A DNA stretch of 64,000 nt from Rufibacter sp. LB8 (GCF_014876185.1 NZ_JADALJ010000001.1:2089501-2153500), one strand, 5' to 3'; counted from the first letter of the stretch, positions 16,436-25,071 are shown. Numbers and translations are program-made. Notes: a model not told the origin generated them from the letters alone.

Positions 16436-17727
16436 GCGCGCGGGAGGTTCTGTTTCATCAGGCGGTGCCCGATGGTGCAATGTACGCATTTCCTGGGTGT
16501 GCAGAACGTGTGGTACAGCCCCAAAAGCGCCTGAGAATCGGCGGCGGAGGTGTGCGGGAAATTTAGGCCCGTGTAAAGGCGCGTGATGTGGTTATTTTCT
16601 TTGCCCAGTTTTTCCAACAGCGCAATGGCTTTTTCTAAGTAGGCCGTATTGTCCATTCTCTTAGCGTAGGCTACCAGCAAAGGGGCCGCCACGTTAATCA
16701 AAAGTCCCTGCACGCTGTCATCGCCTATTTTAAGAAATGGCTGCGCCGAAGGTTTGCCCGGCAGCGAGTGCTGTTGCCAGCACGCGGGCACCGACTGCCG
16801 GAAATAGGAAAACCATTCTTCCCTGGTCTCACAGGCCACCAATTCAGACCACAGGTGTTCATGGTTTAGCAATACCGCCAGAAACTGCCCCAACCGCACC
16901 GCCGGGAAATTGGCCGGCCGCAACCGAAGGTAATTCCAGGCGCTTTTGGGCAGCGGCTCCGGCAGACTGTGTTTCTGGGAAAGGTAGCGGTGCTCTTTAG
17001 CTAAGGTTAGAACGTGTTCATCTGAAATTTCTCCTTGATTCAACATTCCGGCCTGGCCAAACAGCAAGGCCTCTAACTGCTTGGGAAAAGTTCTGTAGCG
17101 CTGCACTAAAGTATAGGGAACGACCTGCCCCAGCCGCAGAAAACCGTCTTGGTTAATCTTAAACCCGAAGCCCGCGGCCATGGTCTGATAGACCGTGCTT
17201 TCCCAATCTTGCCGGTTCTGCTGCAGACGTTCCAAGACCAACTCGGCCTTAATTTCCAGTCGTTCCATAAGGGCTTTGTCTAGCATAGAGGACTTGAAAA
17301 TAGATTCTACCTTATGCACCTGCTCGGCGCAGGGAATCACGGCCTGGCTCCAGAGTAGTTCCTGGTACTTCGCCTGCAAGGGCAACTCCACCCGGCCGGC
17401 TAGTTCCAGCGTGGGAATGGCGGTTCCTTCTTCGCGGAGCACGGGTTCATCGTCTTCCCAGACCACATGCAGCACTACTTGATTGTATTTGCCGTCGTGC
17501 TGGTGTTGGTGTTTTCGCCAGTCCGAGGCTTTTAGGTGCAGTTCCACGCTGCCTATCCATTCGGTTTCGCCAAGTTTGAGGCGGGCGTTGAAGAAGTCTG
17601 GGCCGGCGTTGGATTTGTTGTAAACGCCCGGATGCAGGATTTGGACAGGTTCGCCCGCCGAAGTGAGGAGCTGCTCCTTCCGGAAATATTGGTATTGCCA
17701 CACGTAATGCAGAAAATCCTCCTTCAT
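16432..17727 (-). CDS. DUF2851 family protein
   Basis: 431 residues, ATG at 17727 (MKEDFLHYVWQYQYF). The conserved N-terminal block GVYNKSNAGPDFFNARLKLGETEWIG and the C-terminal CxxC (PRKCVHCTIGHRL) mark DUF2851, a Bacteroidota family of unknown function. No signal peptide. It is coupled by a 4-bp overlap to the downstream membrane protein gene and lies 96 bp after pyrF, so the three may share a transcript interrupted by two hairpins. Confidence 0.88.
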   Translation of the reverse strand: MKEDFLHYVWQYQYFRKEQLLTSAGEPVQILHPGVYNKSNAGPDFFNARLKLGETEWIGSVELHLKASDWRKHQHQHDGKYNQVVLHVVWEDDEPVLREEGTAIPTLELAGRVELPLQAKYQELLWSQAVIPCAEQVHKVESIFKSSMLDKALMERLEIKAELVLERLQQNRQDWESTVYQTMAAGFGFKINQDGFLRLGQVVPYTLVQRYRTFPKQLEALLFGQAGMLNQGEISDEHVLTLAKEHRYLSQKHSLPEPLPKSAWNYLRLRPANFPAVRLGQFLAVLLNHEHLWSELVACETREEWFSYFRQSVPACWQQHSLPGKPSAQPFLKIGDDSVQGLLINVAAPLLVAYAKRMDNTAYLEKAIALLEKLGKENNHITRLYTGLNFPHTSAADSQALLGLYHTFCTPRKCVHCTIGHRLMKQNLPRA

Positions 17728-17730
17728 AGA

Positions 17731-17781
17731 ACAGCCCTTGGTGCTACTTCTTCCCTACGAAGAACCGGCACCAAGGGCTGT
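17731..17781. repeat. Hairpin between pyrF and the DUF2851 gene
   Basis: ACAGCCCTTGGTGC (17731-17744) pairs with GCACCAAGGGCTGT (17768-17781), with an inner TTCTTC/GAAGAA repeat. It begins 3 bp upstream of the DUF2851 start codon and could shape its translation. Confidence 0.7.
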
Positions 17782-17782
17782 T

Positions 17783-17821
17783 CCGTTTTTGGCTTCGTTT
17801 CTGGAAATGAAGCCAAAAACA
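17783..17821. repeat. PAL palindrome, TTTTTGGCTTC variant
   Basis: GTTTTTGGCTTC/GAAGCCAAAAAC arms pair perfectly. Ends 2 bp from the pyrF stop. Confidence 0.9.
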
Positions 17822-17823
17822 GC

Positions 17824-18657
17824 TTACTCTTGCGGAAGAAACTCGTTCAAATAACGGTTCATCTCCTGCTGCATGGTCAAGGCGGCGGCTCTGGCTTTCT
17901 CCGCGAAATCCTCACCCTGTGACGCATAGATAATCTGTCTGGATGAATTCACCAGCAACCCACAGGTGGCGTTCATGCCGTATTTGGAGATTTCCTCCAG
18001 GTTTCCGCCCTGCGCGCCCACGCCGGGCACCAGCAGGAAATGGTCGGGGGCAAGGGCCCGCACGCGCTCCACGTAATCACAGCGGGTGGCGCCCACCACG
18101 TACATCATGTTGTCGGCGGTGCCCCAAGCCTGGCTGCTTTGAATCACTTTTTCAAACATGAAATACGATTTACCCTCGGAGACCACGCTCAGCAACTGAA
18201 AATCTTCGTGCCCTTCATTGGAGGTCAGCGCCAGCAGAATGACCCATTTATTGGGGAACTGCAGAAACGGCTGCACCGAATCTGCGCCCATGTACGGGGC
18301 CACCGTGAGCGAATCAAAGTCCATTTGTTCGAAAAACGCGCGGGCGTACAACTCAGAAGTGTTCCCAATATCGCCGCGTTTGGCATCTGCAATGGTGAAA
18401 ATATCCTGCGGAATGGCTTGTAAAGTTCTCTCCAAACTCACCCAACCTTTGGGTCCGTGGGCTTCATAAAACGCGATGTTGGGTTTGTAAGCCACGCACA
18501 AATCTGCTGTAGCCTCAATAATCTGGCGGTTGAACTCAAAGATAGGGTCTTCATGCTGCAGCAGGTGCTTCGGGATTTTGTTCAGGTCTGTGTCCAGGCC
18601 AATGCACAGGTAGGAACGCTTGCGCTGGATTTGCTCAAAAAGCTGTTGTCTGGTCAT
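17824..18657 (-). CDS. pyrF: Orotidine 5'-phosphate decarboxylase
   Basis: 277 residues, the longer type-2 form. The catalytic motif [10 protein letters not shown] (about residues 90-99) contains the Lys/Asp pair. [12 protein letters not shown] near residue 18 and the phosphate loop [10 protein letters not shown] (about 214) are also present. It catalyses the last step of UMP synthesis. The other pyrimidine gene, pyrD, is 5 kb away and not in the same operon. A -7 box lies at 18686. Confidence 0.95.
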   Translation of the reverse strand: MTRQQLFEQIQRKRSYLCIGLDTDLNKIPKHLLQHEDPIFEFNRQIIEATADLCVAYKPNIAFYEAHGPKGWVSLERTLQAIPQDIFTIADAKRGDIGNTSELYARAFFEQMDFDSLTVAPYMGADSVQPFLQFPNKWVILLALTSNEGHEDFQLLSVVSEGKSYFMFEKVIQSSQAWGTADNMMYVVGATRCDYVERVRALAPDHFLLVPGVGAQGGNLEEISKYGMNATCGLLVNSSRQIIYASQGEDFAEKARAAALTMQQEMNRYLNEFLPQE

Positions 18658-18685
18658 GGTAGGTTTGCGTAGCGGTTGAGTGTAG

Positions 18686-18693
18686 CAAAGCTA
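18686..18693 (-). promoter_or_regulatory. -7 box for pyrF
   Basis: Minus-strand TAGCTTTG, 28 bp before the ATG. Confidence 0.4.
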
Positions 18694-18694
18694 A

Positions 18695-18735
18695 GCTGTT
18701 TTTAGCTTCGTTTTCAGAAATGAAGCCAAAAACGG
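18695..18735. repeat. PAL palindrome
   Basis: CTGTTTTTAGCTTCG left arm, GAAGCCAAAAACGG right arm, immediately upstream of the pyrF -7 box. Confidence 0.8.
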
Positions 18736-18787
18736 GATTTGAATTTTTGTTACGGTCATTCTGGGCATTCTTAGTGCAAAAAGCAGT

Positions 18788-18815
18788 TGTCATCCTGAGC
18801 GCCGCCGAGGGATTT
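18788..18815. repeat. GTCATCCTGAGCG-type dispersed repeat
   Basis: TGTCATCCTGAGCGCCGCC..GGGATTTA resembles a short repeat I recall from many Bacteroidota intergenic regions. Only one copy seen here. Confidence 0.4.
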
Positions 18816-18972
18816 AACGAAGATTTTTGCTTCTGCTTCTTCGCCGTTGTTGGTATTATCACCAACGACCTAAACTGCGGCTCCAAGTGTGATTGTGCCT
18901 GCAGTTTGCCTTCCTTTCAAATAACCGCTTACTCCTGAGTTTTACAAGACGGCTTGTTTCATAGTTTAGCTC

Positions 18973-19077
18973 CGAGCGCTCACGGCCGCGGGGCCCCGCC
19001 TTCCCCTCTCGCACTGTACCAGCTTCCTGGCGCCTTCGGCACCCGCCTACCGGCGACGGAACCTGCTTAGGCGCTCG
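18973..19077. other. GC-rich structured segment of unknown role
   Basis: About 105 bp, clearly richer in GC than its surroundings, closed by CGAGCGC (18973-18979) and GCGCTCG (19071-19077). It contains GGCCGCGGGGCC and CTACCGGCGACGG. No open frame with credible codon use and no promoter box were seen. It may be a decayed repeat or a structured RNA. Confidence 0.4.
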
Positions 19078-19124
19078 ATGGAAAGGCTGGAAAAGGTGCA
19101 CGTTGATAGGCAGTCTGCCAGGTA

Positions 19125-19379
19125 AGACCTCACAGGTTTTGAAAACCTGTGAGGTCTGCGCCAATTTATCATTTTCGGGCTCTAGATTGGAAATGGAGGC
19201 GAAACCAACAAAATCTTCCCTACCGCAAGTTTAGCGCGAGCGTAACTTGTGGTTAAACACGTTGTAAGTTTACAAACTTACGTGAGTTGATAAACTCACA
19301 ACATGGAAAGCCACAAGTTACGCTGCGCTAAACTTGCGGCAGATTAAATTGTAGAGACCAGGCACTGCCTTGTCTCTAC
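19125..19379. repeat. Composite palindrome island, copy 1
   Basis: Four modules in order: AGACCTCACAGG palindrome (19125-19157), a PAL-like unit (19170-19204), a 120-bp cruciform with GCAAGTTTAGCGC arms (19222-19341), and the GTAGAGAC palindrome (19351-19379). The same order recurs at 33584-33813. It occupies much of the 18658-19554 gap, which holds no gene. Confidence 0.85.
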
Positions 19380-19453
19380 GGCTGAGGAACCGATAAACTC
19401 CTGCTCAAAAGACCTCGAAGTGTGCGAAGCTCCTACGAGCGTCTCCGCCAAAT

Positions 19454-19491
19454 CCGTTTTAGGCTCCATTTCCAAAACAGAGCCCGAAAAT
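19454..19491. repeat. PAL palindrome, degenerate
   Basis: CCGTTTTAGGCTCC left arm, GAGCCCGAAAAT right arm. Confidence 0.7.
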
Positions 19492-19530
19492 AAAAAAAGC
19501 CCCCACTTACGTGAGAGCCTTTTCTTGCTA

Positions 19531-19556
19531 CTTAATACCTGCTACCTGATACTACT
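19531..19556. repeat. GCTACTTAATACCTGCTACC short repeat
   Basis: Inverted relative of 9871-9898, abutting the lolA stop. Confidence 0.45.
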
Positions 19557-20208
19557 ATCGCAGGTCCACTACTTTCACACCTTTGTATTTCGTCTTGTCA
19601 AACGTGAAGGTGCTGGCGTTTACCGGCGGGTTGGCCGTAAATTTCTTGATAGTATACGTATAACGCGTGCCGTTTTTGCGGAACATCTTCCAGGATTTCA
19701 GGGAGTTGTCTTTCTTGCTGATGTGCAGACGCACCTTGAACACCTGGTTGTTGCGGTCATCGGGGGTGAGGTCAATCACGTGCACGGTTTCGCCGGCAAT
19801 TTTCTCCTCGCCGCTGTGCACATACTTATAGCCTTTCTTGTAGAGGTTGTAAATCTGGTCGGGGGTGAGTTCCTGCTCCTCCGGGTCGAAGTCTGAGATG
19901 TTCACCTCGTTCTCCTTTTTCATGTAGGTCCAGATGGTGGTGCCGTTGTTGATGATTTCCTGACCGGCCACGGCCAACCTGAACTTATTCCCCGACACAG
20001 TGATGTCACCGGCGATGGTTTCCTTCACTTTGGCCTGGGGGCTTTCCAGCAATTGGGTAAAACTTACGCTGTAGGCTTTCATGGCCTGGTACTTTTTGCT
20101 CATGGCGTCCAGTACTTTCAGGGCCTCGGGGTCTTTGGGGTTATTCTGCGCACTGGCCACCTGCACCAAGGTGAAAAAAGCCAGCAGCATAGAGAATATT
20201 CGTTTCAT
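19555..20208 (-). CDS. lolA: Outer-membrane lipoprotein carrier LolA
   Basis: 217 residues with a signal peptide (1-20, cleavage after VASAQ). The LolA beta-barrel pattern follows: MSKKYQAMKAYSVSFTQ, ETIAGDITVSGNKFRLAVAGQEIINNGTTIWTY and the C-terminal TFDKTKYKGVKVVDLR. It ferries lipoproteins across the periplasm from LolCDE toward the outer membrane. It follows ftsK by 34 bp in the same direction, an arrangement common in Bacteroidota. Confidence 0.9.
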   Translation of the reverse strand: MKRIFSMLLAFFTLVQVASAQNNPKDPEALKVLDAMSKKYQAMKAYSVSFTQLLESPQAKVKETIAGDITVSGNKFRLAVAGQEIINNGTTIWTYMKKENEVNISDFDPEEQELTPDQIYNLYKKGYKYVHSGEEKIAGETVHVIDLTPDDRNNQVFKVRLHISKKDNSLKSWKMFRKNGTRYTYTIKKFTANPPVNASTFTFDKTKYKGVKVVDLR

Positions 20209-20242
20209 GGTATCTATTTAGGTTGAATGAATGCAAAAGTGC

Positions 20243-22906
20243 TTACGGTTGCATGGTATTCAATAACTGTTCCAAACTGTATTCGTCGGGAATTAAAACT
20301 TCGCGGGCCTTGCTGCCTTCAAACGGGCCTACAATACCGGCAGCTTCCAGCTGGTCAATTAAACGGCCCGCGCGGTTGTAACCCAGTTTTAATCTGCGCT
20401 GCAATAGAGACGTGCTGCCTTGCTGGTGCGTGACGACAATGCGGGCGGCTTCCTCAAACATGGCGTCTTTGTTGCTCGGGTCGAATTCGGCTTTGTCATT
20501 GCCAGATTCATCGCCCACAAATTCCGGCAAAAGGTACGCGTCTGAATAGCCCTGCTGCTCGCCAATGAAATCACAAATTCTATCCACTTCCGGCGTATCC
20601 ACGAACGCACATTGCACGCGTATCAAATCTGAACCCAGTGAGAAGAGCATATCACCTTGGCCAATCAACTGGTCGGCGCCGCCGGTGTCCAGAATGGTGC
20701 GCGAGTCAATTTTAGACGTTACTTTAAATGAAATACGCGCCGGAAAGTTCGCCTTAATAATACCCGTGATTACGTTCACAGATGGACGCTGTGTGGCGAC
20801 TACCAAGTGAATCCCGATAGCCCGTGCCAACTGCGCCAGACGCGCGATAGGTGTTTCCACCTCTTTACCGGCGGTCATCATCAAGTCGGCCAACTCGTCA
20901 ATCACCAACACAATGTAGGGCATGAACTTGTGCCCCTTCTTCGGGTTCAGGCGGCGCTCCACAAACTTGAGGTTGTATTCCTTCAGGTTGCGGCAACCGG
21001 CGTCTTTGAGCAAATCATAGCGCTGGTCCATCTCCATACAGAGCGAATTCAGCGTGTTCACCACTTTCTTGGTATCGGTGATAATCGCTTCATCTGTATC
21101 TGGCAGCTTGGCCAAAAAGTGACGCTCAATCTTATTGAAAAGTGACAATTCTACCTTCTTGGGGTCTACCAGCACAAATTTCAACTGCGACGGATGGCGT
21201 TTGTACAGCAGCGACGTTAAGATGGCATTCAAACCAACTGACTTCCCTTGGCCCGTGGCACCGGCCATCAATAAGTGAGGCATTTTGGCCAAATCAGTGA
21301 TAAAGACTTCGTTGGTGATGGTCTTTCCGAAGGCGATGGGCAGTTCCATTTCGCTTTTCAGGAATTTCTCAGTGCTCAGGATGGATTTGATGGAGACCAT
21401 CTCCTTTTTCTTGTTCGGCACCTCAATACCAATGGTTCCTTTGCCCGGGATTGGCGCAATGATCCGAATACCCAAGGCCGCTAAACTTAGGGCGATATCG
21501 TCTTCCAGGCTCTTGATTTTGGAGATTCGCACGCCCGCCTCCGGCACAATTTCATACAGCGTAACCGTAGGCCCAATGGTGGCTTTGATACTCGCAATCC
21601 CAATGCTGTAGTTGCCCAGCGTCTCCACAATCTTGTCTTTGTTGGCTTCCAGTTCTTCTTTGGTCACCTGCACTTTGCCCACACCGTAGTCAGTGAGCAG
21701 GTCAATGCTGGGGTATTGGTAGCGCGGCAAATCCAACGTGGGGTCATAATTTTCACTCACCAGTTCGTCAGATTCTTCGTCTAAAACGGGCTTGGCAATG
21801 GCCAAATCCACTTCAGGTTCAGGCTCAGCCAAGGGTGCTTCCTCAAACAGTTCCTCTTCGGCGTGCTCCAATTCCAAAGCCAAGGGCACCGAAGCAATAG
21901 CGGCGGCTTTGGGCGTGGGACTCAAGGTGTTCACCGCGAACAAATCTTCTTCAGGGGCAGCCGTTTCTTCCACCAGTTCTTCCTGGGGTTCTGCTACCTG
22001 CAACTGGTTTCTGACGGTGAAAGGCGCTTCAAATTCCGGCTCGTCTTCTTGCTCATCCTCTTCCTCCAGCTCGTCAAACGTGCCCGAAGGATTGCTCAGA
22101 TGATTCATACCCACCGACGGCGATGCATACACTCCTGGCTCAGAGGTCTCAAACGGCGATTTTTTGCGGTCCACGGTTTCTGAAGCTGCAGCAGTTCTTG
22201 GTCTGCCCAAAGTGGTGATGTTGAAAAAGAACATGATGAACATGCCCAGCAGAAAAGCCAGCAGCAAACCCGTTCCCCAGCCTAGCAGACTCTGCAGCCA
22301 GATGGCGCTTTCATAGCCAATGGCGCCGCTGGTAAACCCGAAACTGTCGGCTACTTTGCCGGTCAAGACCACGTAACCCGCCGTCACGCTACCCCACAGC
22401 AACCCGAACAAACACAAGGTAACCACCGATGAAAATGTGACTCCCGTGCGCCGGAACACAATTTTATAGCCTATGTAAAAGATGATGGGAATGAAGAAAA
22501 ACGAGGCGACCCCAAACCAGCGGTTGATGAAATAGTCAGACACCCAGGCCCCGAACAAGCCCAGCCAGTTCTCAGATTCCAGCCCGGCGTCTTTGACCGC
22601 ATCTACCGTCACCGACTCCACCACGCTCTGGTCTGCCGCGCCCGTGAACAGAAACGACACAAACGCAATGGCCAGATACAGCGAGGAAAGCAAAAAGAAA
22701 AAGCCCACAAACAGCTGCAGCCGGCGGTCTTTCAGAAACGAAAAAGAAAGCTGCGGCGCGACAAACGGCTTGCGGGGCGCCCTGGGTTCTTTAGGCGCTT
22801 TGGGCGCGCGGCTTTCTACCTTTTCCTTCGGCTCGTTCTGCATGCGCGGCGCATTTTTAGGCCGAGGCGCATTTCCCACTTCACGTTTATATGTATTCGT
22901 AGCCAT
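20243..22906 (-). CDS. ftsK: DNA translocase FtsK/SpoIIIE
   Basis: 887 residues from the ATG at 22906 (MATNTYKREVG). A basic Pro/Arg-rich tail precedes four to five membrane helices (first about 63-87). A long acidic, Glu/Pro-rich linker (about 230-400) leads to the motor, with Walker A GATGQGKS and Walker B VLVIDELADLM. The C-terminal winged-helix gamma domain (QRRLKLGYNRAGRLIDQLEAAGIVG) reads chromosome polarity sequences. It pumps chromosomes through the closing septum. Length and domain order are normal; lolA is downstream. Confidence 0.96.
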   Translation of the reverse strand: MATNTYKREVGNAPRPKNAPRMQNEPKEKVESRAPKAPKEPRAPRKPFVAPQLSFSFLKDRRLQLFVGFFFLLSSLYLAIAFVSFLFTGAADQSVVESVTVDAVKDAGLESENWLGLFGAWVSDYFINRWFGVASFFFIPIIFYIGYKIVFRRTGVTFSSVVTLCLFGLLWGSVTAGYVVLTGKVADSFGFTSGAIGYESAIWLQSLLGWGTGLLLAFLLGMFIMFFFNITTLGRPRTAAASETVDRKKSPFETSEPGVYASPSVGMNHLSNPSGTFDELEEEDEQEDEPEFEAPFTVRNQLQVAEPQEELVEETAAPEEDLFAVNTLSPTPKAAAIASVPLALELEHAEEELFEEAPLAEPEPEVDLAIAKPVLDEESDELVSENYDPTLDLPRYQYPSIDLLTDYGVGKVQVTKEELEANKDKIVETLGNYSIGIASIKATIGPTVTLYEIVPEAGVRISKIKSLEDDIALSLAALGIRIIAPIPGKGTIGIEVPNKKKEMVSIKSILSTEKFLKSEMELPIAFGKTITNEVFITDLAKMPHLLMAGATGQGKSVGLNAILTSLLYKRHPSQLKFVLVDPKKVELSLFNKIERHFLAKLPDTDEAIITDTKKVVNTLNSLCMEMDQRYDLLKDAGCRNLKEYNLKFVERRLNPKKGHKFMPYIVLVIDELADLMMTAGKEVETPIARLAQLARAIGIHLVVATQRPSVNVITGIIKANFPARISFKVTSKIDSRTILDTGGADQLIGQGDMLFSLGSDLIRVQCAFVDTPEVDRICDFIGEQQGYSDAYLLPEFVGDESGNDKAEFDPSNKDAMFEEAARIVVTHQQGSTSLLQRRLKLGYNRAGRLIDQLEAAGIVGPFEGSKAREVLIPDEYSLEQLLNTMQP

Positions 22907-22921
22907 ACTATCTCCAAACCT

Positions 22922-22929
22922 CAAATCTA
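22922..22929 (-). promoter_or_regulatory. -7 box for ftsK
   Basis: Minus-strand TAGATTTG, 15 bp before the start codon, predicting a very short leader. Confidence 0.4.
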
Positions 22930-23033
22930 CATTTTTTCAGGCAATCTGCCGTCAAGAAACTTTGTGTATCTGCTTTGTGAAATATAGGGATTTTCTATAG
23001 TTGGCTTGGGGAAGTATGAAATGATTTGAATTC

Positions 23034-23072
23034 CCGTTTTGGGGCTCATTTCTGGAAACGGAGCCGAAAACA
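23034..23072. repeat. PAL palindrome
   Basis: CCGTTTTGGGGCTCATTT left arm, GGAGCCGAAAACAG right arm. In the 22907-23607 gap, which contains only repeats and the ftsK promoter. Confidence 0.85.
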
Positions 23073-23125
23073 GAGCCTGTACTTTTACTTTTATACCTCG
23101 CCTGCTGCCTTGGAATCATAAACTC

Positions 23126-23237
23126 TGCTGTTCGGGATTTATCAATCCCGAACCACTCTGTCGGGGATTTGCAATCCCCTTCGTTCTAATTCATTTACAT
23201 GAACACGGGGATTGATAAATCCGGAAGAGCGGTGATT
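23126..23237. repeat. REP hairpin array without a transposase
   Basis: Hairpins TTCGGGATTTATCAATCCCGAA (23131-23152) and GGGGATTTGCAATCCCC (23163-23179), then CACGGGGATTGATAAATCCGG. Read in reverse, the array beside the RAYT genes (45924-46052) has the same order, spacers and CTGTTCGGG/GAAGAGCGG ends, less one unit. Confidence 0.85.
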
Positions 23238-23273
23238 CATAAATCTGGAAGAATAAAAAAGCTTACCATGCTT

Positions 23274-23390
23274 CAAGTTTTCAACTTGGAGCAACCCACC
23301 GAGCAAGTTTATCAACTTGCGTACTTTGCCAAACAAGCTCTAAGGAAGTTTATAAACTTCCAGCGTGCATAGCCACAAGTTGAAAACTTG
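23274..23390. repeat. AAGTT hairpin array
   Basis: Four small hairpins: 23274-23288, 23303-23320, 23344-23361 and 23376-23390, each of form (G)CAAGTT-loop-AACTTG(C) or GGAAGTTTATAAACTTCC. Continues the REP array. Confidence 0.7.
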
Positions 23391-23410
23391 CGGCAGGAAT
23401 TGTAGGCGTG

Positions 23411-23448
23411 CGTTTTCGGGCTCATTTCTGAAATTGAAGCCAAAAACG
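23411..23448. repeat. PAL palindrome
   Basis: CGTTTTCGGGCTCATTT left arm, GAAGCCAAAAACG right arm. Confidence 0.85.
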
Positions 23449-23463
23449 TTATTCTTTTAAAAA

Positions 23464-23535
23464 CTATGGCGCGGAAGTTACTTCCGTGCCTAAAGGTCAG
23501 CTATGTAAGTCACGGAAGTAACTTCCGCGCCATAG
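23464..23535. repeat. CTATGGCGCGGAAG inverted repeat, copy 1
   Basis: 24-bp arms, each containing the hairpin GGAAGTTACTTCC, around a spacer of about 24 bp. Second copy at 25666-25739. Confidence 0.8.
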
Positions 23536-23563
23536 TTAAGGTAGGAATGGGTAATTCAAAATT

Positions 23564-23602
23564 CCCGTTTCAGGTTCATTTCCAAAAACAAGCACAAAAA
23601 CG
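23564..23602. repeat. PAL palindrome, degenerate
   Basis: CCGTTTCAGGTTCATTTCC left part; ends 6 bp before the pyrD stop. Confidence 0.7.
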
Positions 23603-23607
23603 GAAAT

Positions 23608-24639
23608 CTATTTCTGCAACAACCGCTGATTAATCTGCTTAATCAAACCAGGGCCTTCATAGATAAAGCCCGTGTACAACTGAATCAAATCTGCCCCGGC
23701 GGCTAGTTTTTCCAGCGCATCTTCTGGGGTCATAATACCGCCAACGCCAACCAATCGCACCTGCTCCGGTAGATTTTTACGAAGGTAGCGAAGCACCTCA
23801 GTAGACGCGTTGGTCAGCGGTTTTCCGCTCAAGCCGCCCATGCCAATTTGTGTAACGGCTTTCGCCGAAGTCTGCAAGCCCGCCCGGCTGATGGTGGTGT
23901 TGGTGGCGATGACGCCGGAGAGGTTGGTCTGCACGGCAATCTCCACAATGTCATCCAGTTGCGCGTGGTTCAGGTCTGGGGCAATTTTTAGGAGCAGCGG
24001 CTTGGGTTTGGCTTTGCCTTGGTTTCGGTTCTGGAGGTTGCTGAGCAAATCCAGCAGCGGTTCTTTTTCCTGCAGCGCGCGCAAATCTGGCGTGTTGGGC
24101 GAACTCACGTTCACCACAAAATAATCTGCCACGTCATACAGCGCTTCAAAACAATAGAGATAATCCTGCAGCGCCTGTTCGTTGGGCGTGACTTTGTTTT
24201 TGCCGATGTTTCCGCCCACGATTACGCTGCTCTTGCGGCTGCGCAAGCGTTCCACGGCCTGGTCCACGCCTTCGTTGTTGAAGCCCATGCGGTTGATGAT
24301 GGCGCCGTCCTGCGGCAACCTAAACAAACGCGGTTTGGGGTTGCCTTCCTGCGGTTTGGGCGTGAGCGTGCCAATCTCAATGAACCCAAACCCCAGCTCC
24401 GCGAACTCGTCAATCATGCGCGCGTCTTTGTCGAAGCCTGCCGCCAGACCCACCGGATTGGGGAATTTCAGCCCGAAGACTTCGCGCTCCAGCCGTTTGT
24501 CCTCTACCTGAAACAGACTTTTGCTGATGGACTTGGCCAAGGGCAAGCTGTATGCGGTTTTGAGGGCGTTGGTGGTGAGGTGGTGGACTTTCTCGGGGTC
24601 CAGCTTGAAAAGCAGCGGTCTGATCAGGTTTTTGTACAC
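23608..24639 (-). CDS. pyrD: Dihydroorotate dehydrogenase (quinone), class 2
   Basis: 343 residues if translation starts at the GTG at 24637-24639, giving [20 protein letters not shown], the usual class 2 start. A TATCTTTG box 18 bp upstream supports this over the ATG at 24744. The membrane-associating N-terminal helices (1-40) are present. FMN-binding segments GLAAGFDKD and [20 protein letters not shown], the class 2 active-site Ser region [13 protein letters not shown] and GVGGI are recognisable. It feeds electrons to quinone during pyrimidine synthesis. Confidence 0.94.
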   Translation of the reverse strand: MYKNLIRPLLFKLDPEKVHHLTTNALKTAYSLPLAKSISKSLFQVEDKRLEREVFGLKFPNPVGLAAGFDKDARMIDEFAELGFGFIEIGTLTPKPQEGNPKPRLFRLPQDGAIINRMGFNNEGVDQAVERLRSRKSSVIVGGNIGKNKVTPNEQALQDYLYCFEALYDVADYFVVNVSSPNTPDLRALQEKEPLLDLLSNLQNRNQGKAKPKPLLLKIAPDLNHAQLDDIVEIAVQTNLSGVIATNTTISRAGLQTSAKAVTQIGMGGLSGKPLTNASTEVLRYLRKNLPEQVRLVGVGGIMTPEDALEKLAAGADLIQLYTGFIYEGPGLIKQINQRLLQK

Positions 24640-24657
24640 GGCGACGTTGGGTTTGGG

Positions 24658-24665
24658 CAAAGATA
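24658..24665 (-). promoter_or_regulatory. -7 box for pyrD
   Basis: Minus-strand TATCTTTG followed by 18 bp and the GTG start. It decides the start choice, because the upstream ATG would lie before the transcription start. Confidence 0.5.
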
Positions 24666-24774
24666 AAAAAAACGGCTTGCGCGCTGGCCTTCCCGCTTTA
24701 CCTTCGTACAGTAAATGTAACAGACCCGGCCTGCTCCTTAACATCCTTCGCCGCAGGCCTAAACCCTATCCGCC

Positions 24775-25071
24775 ATGAACGGAACCAAGAAATGCCCTAC
24801 CTGCGGCCAATGGTCCAGCTGGAACCAAAACCCCGAGGACCGCTGCCAGCACTGCCAGGCCCCGTTAGACCCCGCGGCCGTGGCCCGCAAGCAAGACCGC
24901 GAAGACCACGCCGAGCAGCAGAAGAAACAGTTCACCGTTGACTTCATCCAGCTTGACCCCGCAGACCCGTGGCACAAACAACTCTACAAAAGAATTGGCC
25001 TGGGTTTTCAAGTGGCGTTTGTGGGCATCGTCTCTTTTATCTTATGGCTGATCGCGCTGCTGGCCGGCTAG
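24775..25071 (+). CDS. Small zinc-ribbon membrane protein
   Basis: 98 residues, divergent from pyrD. A CPTCGQWSSWNQNPEDRCQHC zinc ribbon (about 7-27) is followed by a charged stretch and one C-terminal membrane helix (about 76-96, FQVAFVGIVSFILWLIALLAG). Both cysteine pairs are intact. Function unknown; the gene overlaps the next one by 28 bp. This could be a membrane adaptor that senses zinc or binds a partner in the cytoplasm (inference). Confidence 0.75.
   Translation: MNGTKKCPTCGQWSSWNQNPEDRCQHCQAPLDPAAVARKQDREDHAEQQKKQFTVDFIQLDPADPWHKQLYKRIGLGFQVAFVGIVSFILWLIALLAG

Noticed and set aside
17731-17821. Attenuator or riboswitch controlling the DUF2851 gene
   Set aside because: Two stable hairpins lie before the start, but there is no leader peptide, ligand-binding core or alternative pairing; treated as repeats or a possible terminator.
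18635-19164. Open frames in the long gap behind pyrF
   Set aside because: They pass through PAL and other repeats and the GC-rich segment; composition and peptides look non-coding.
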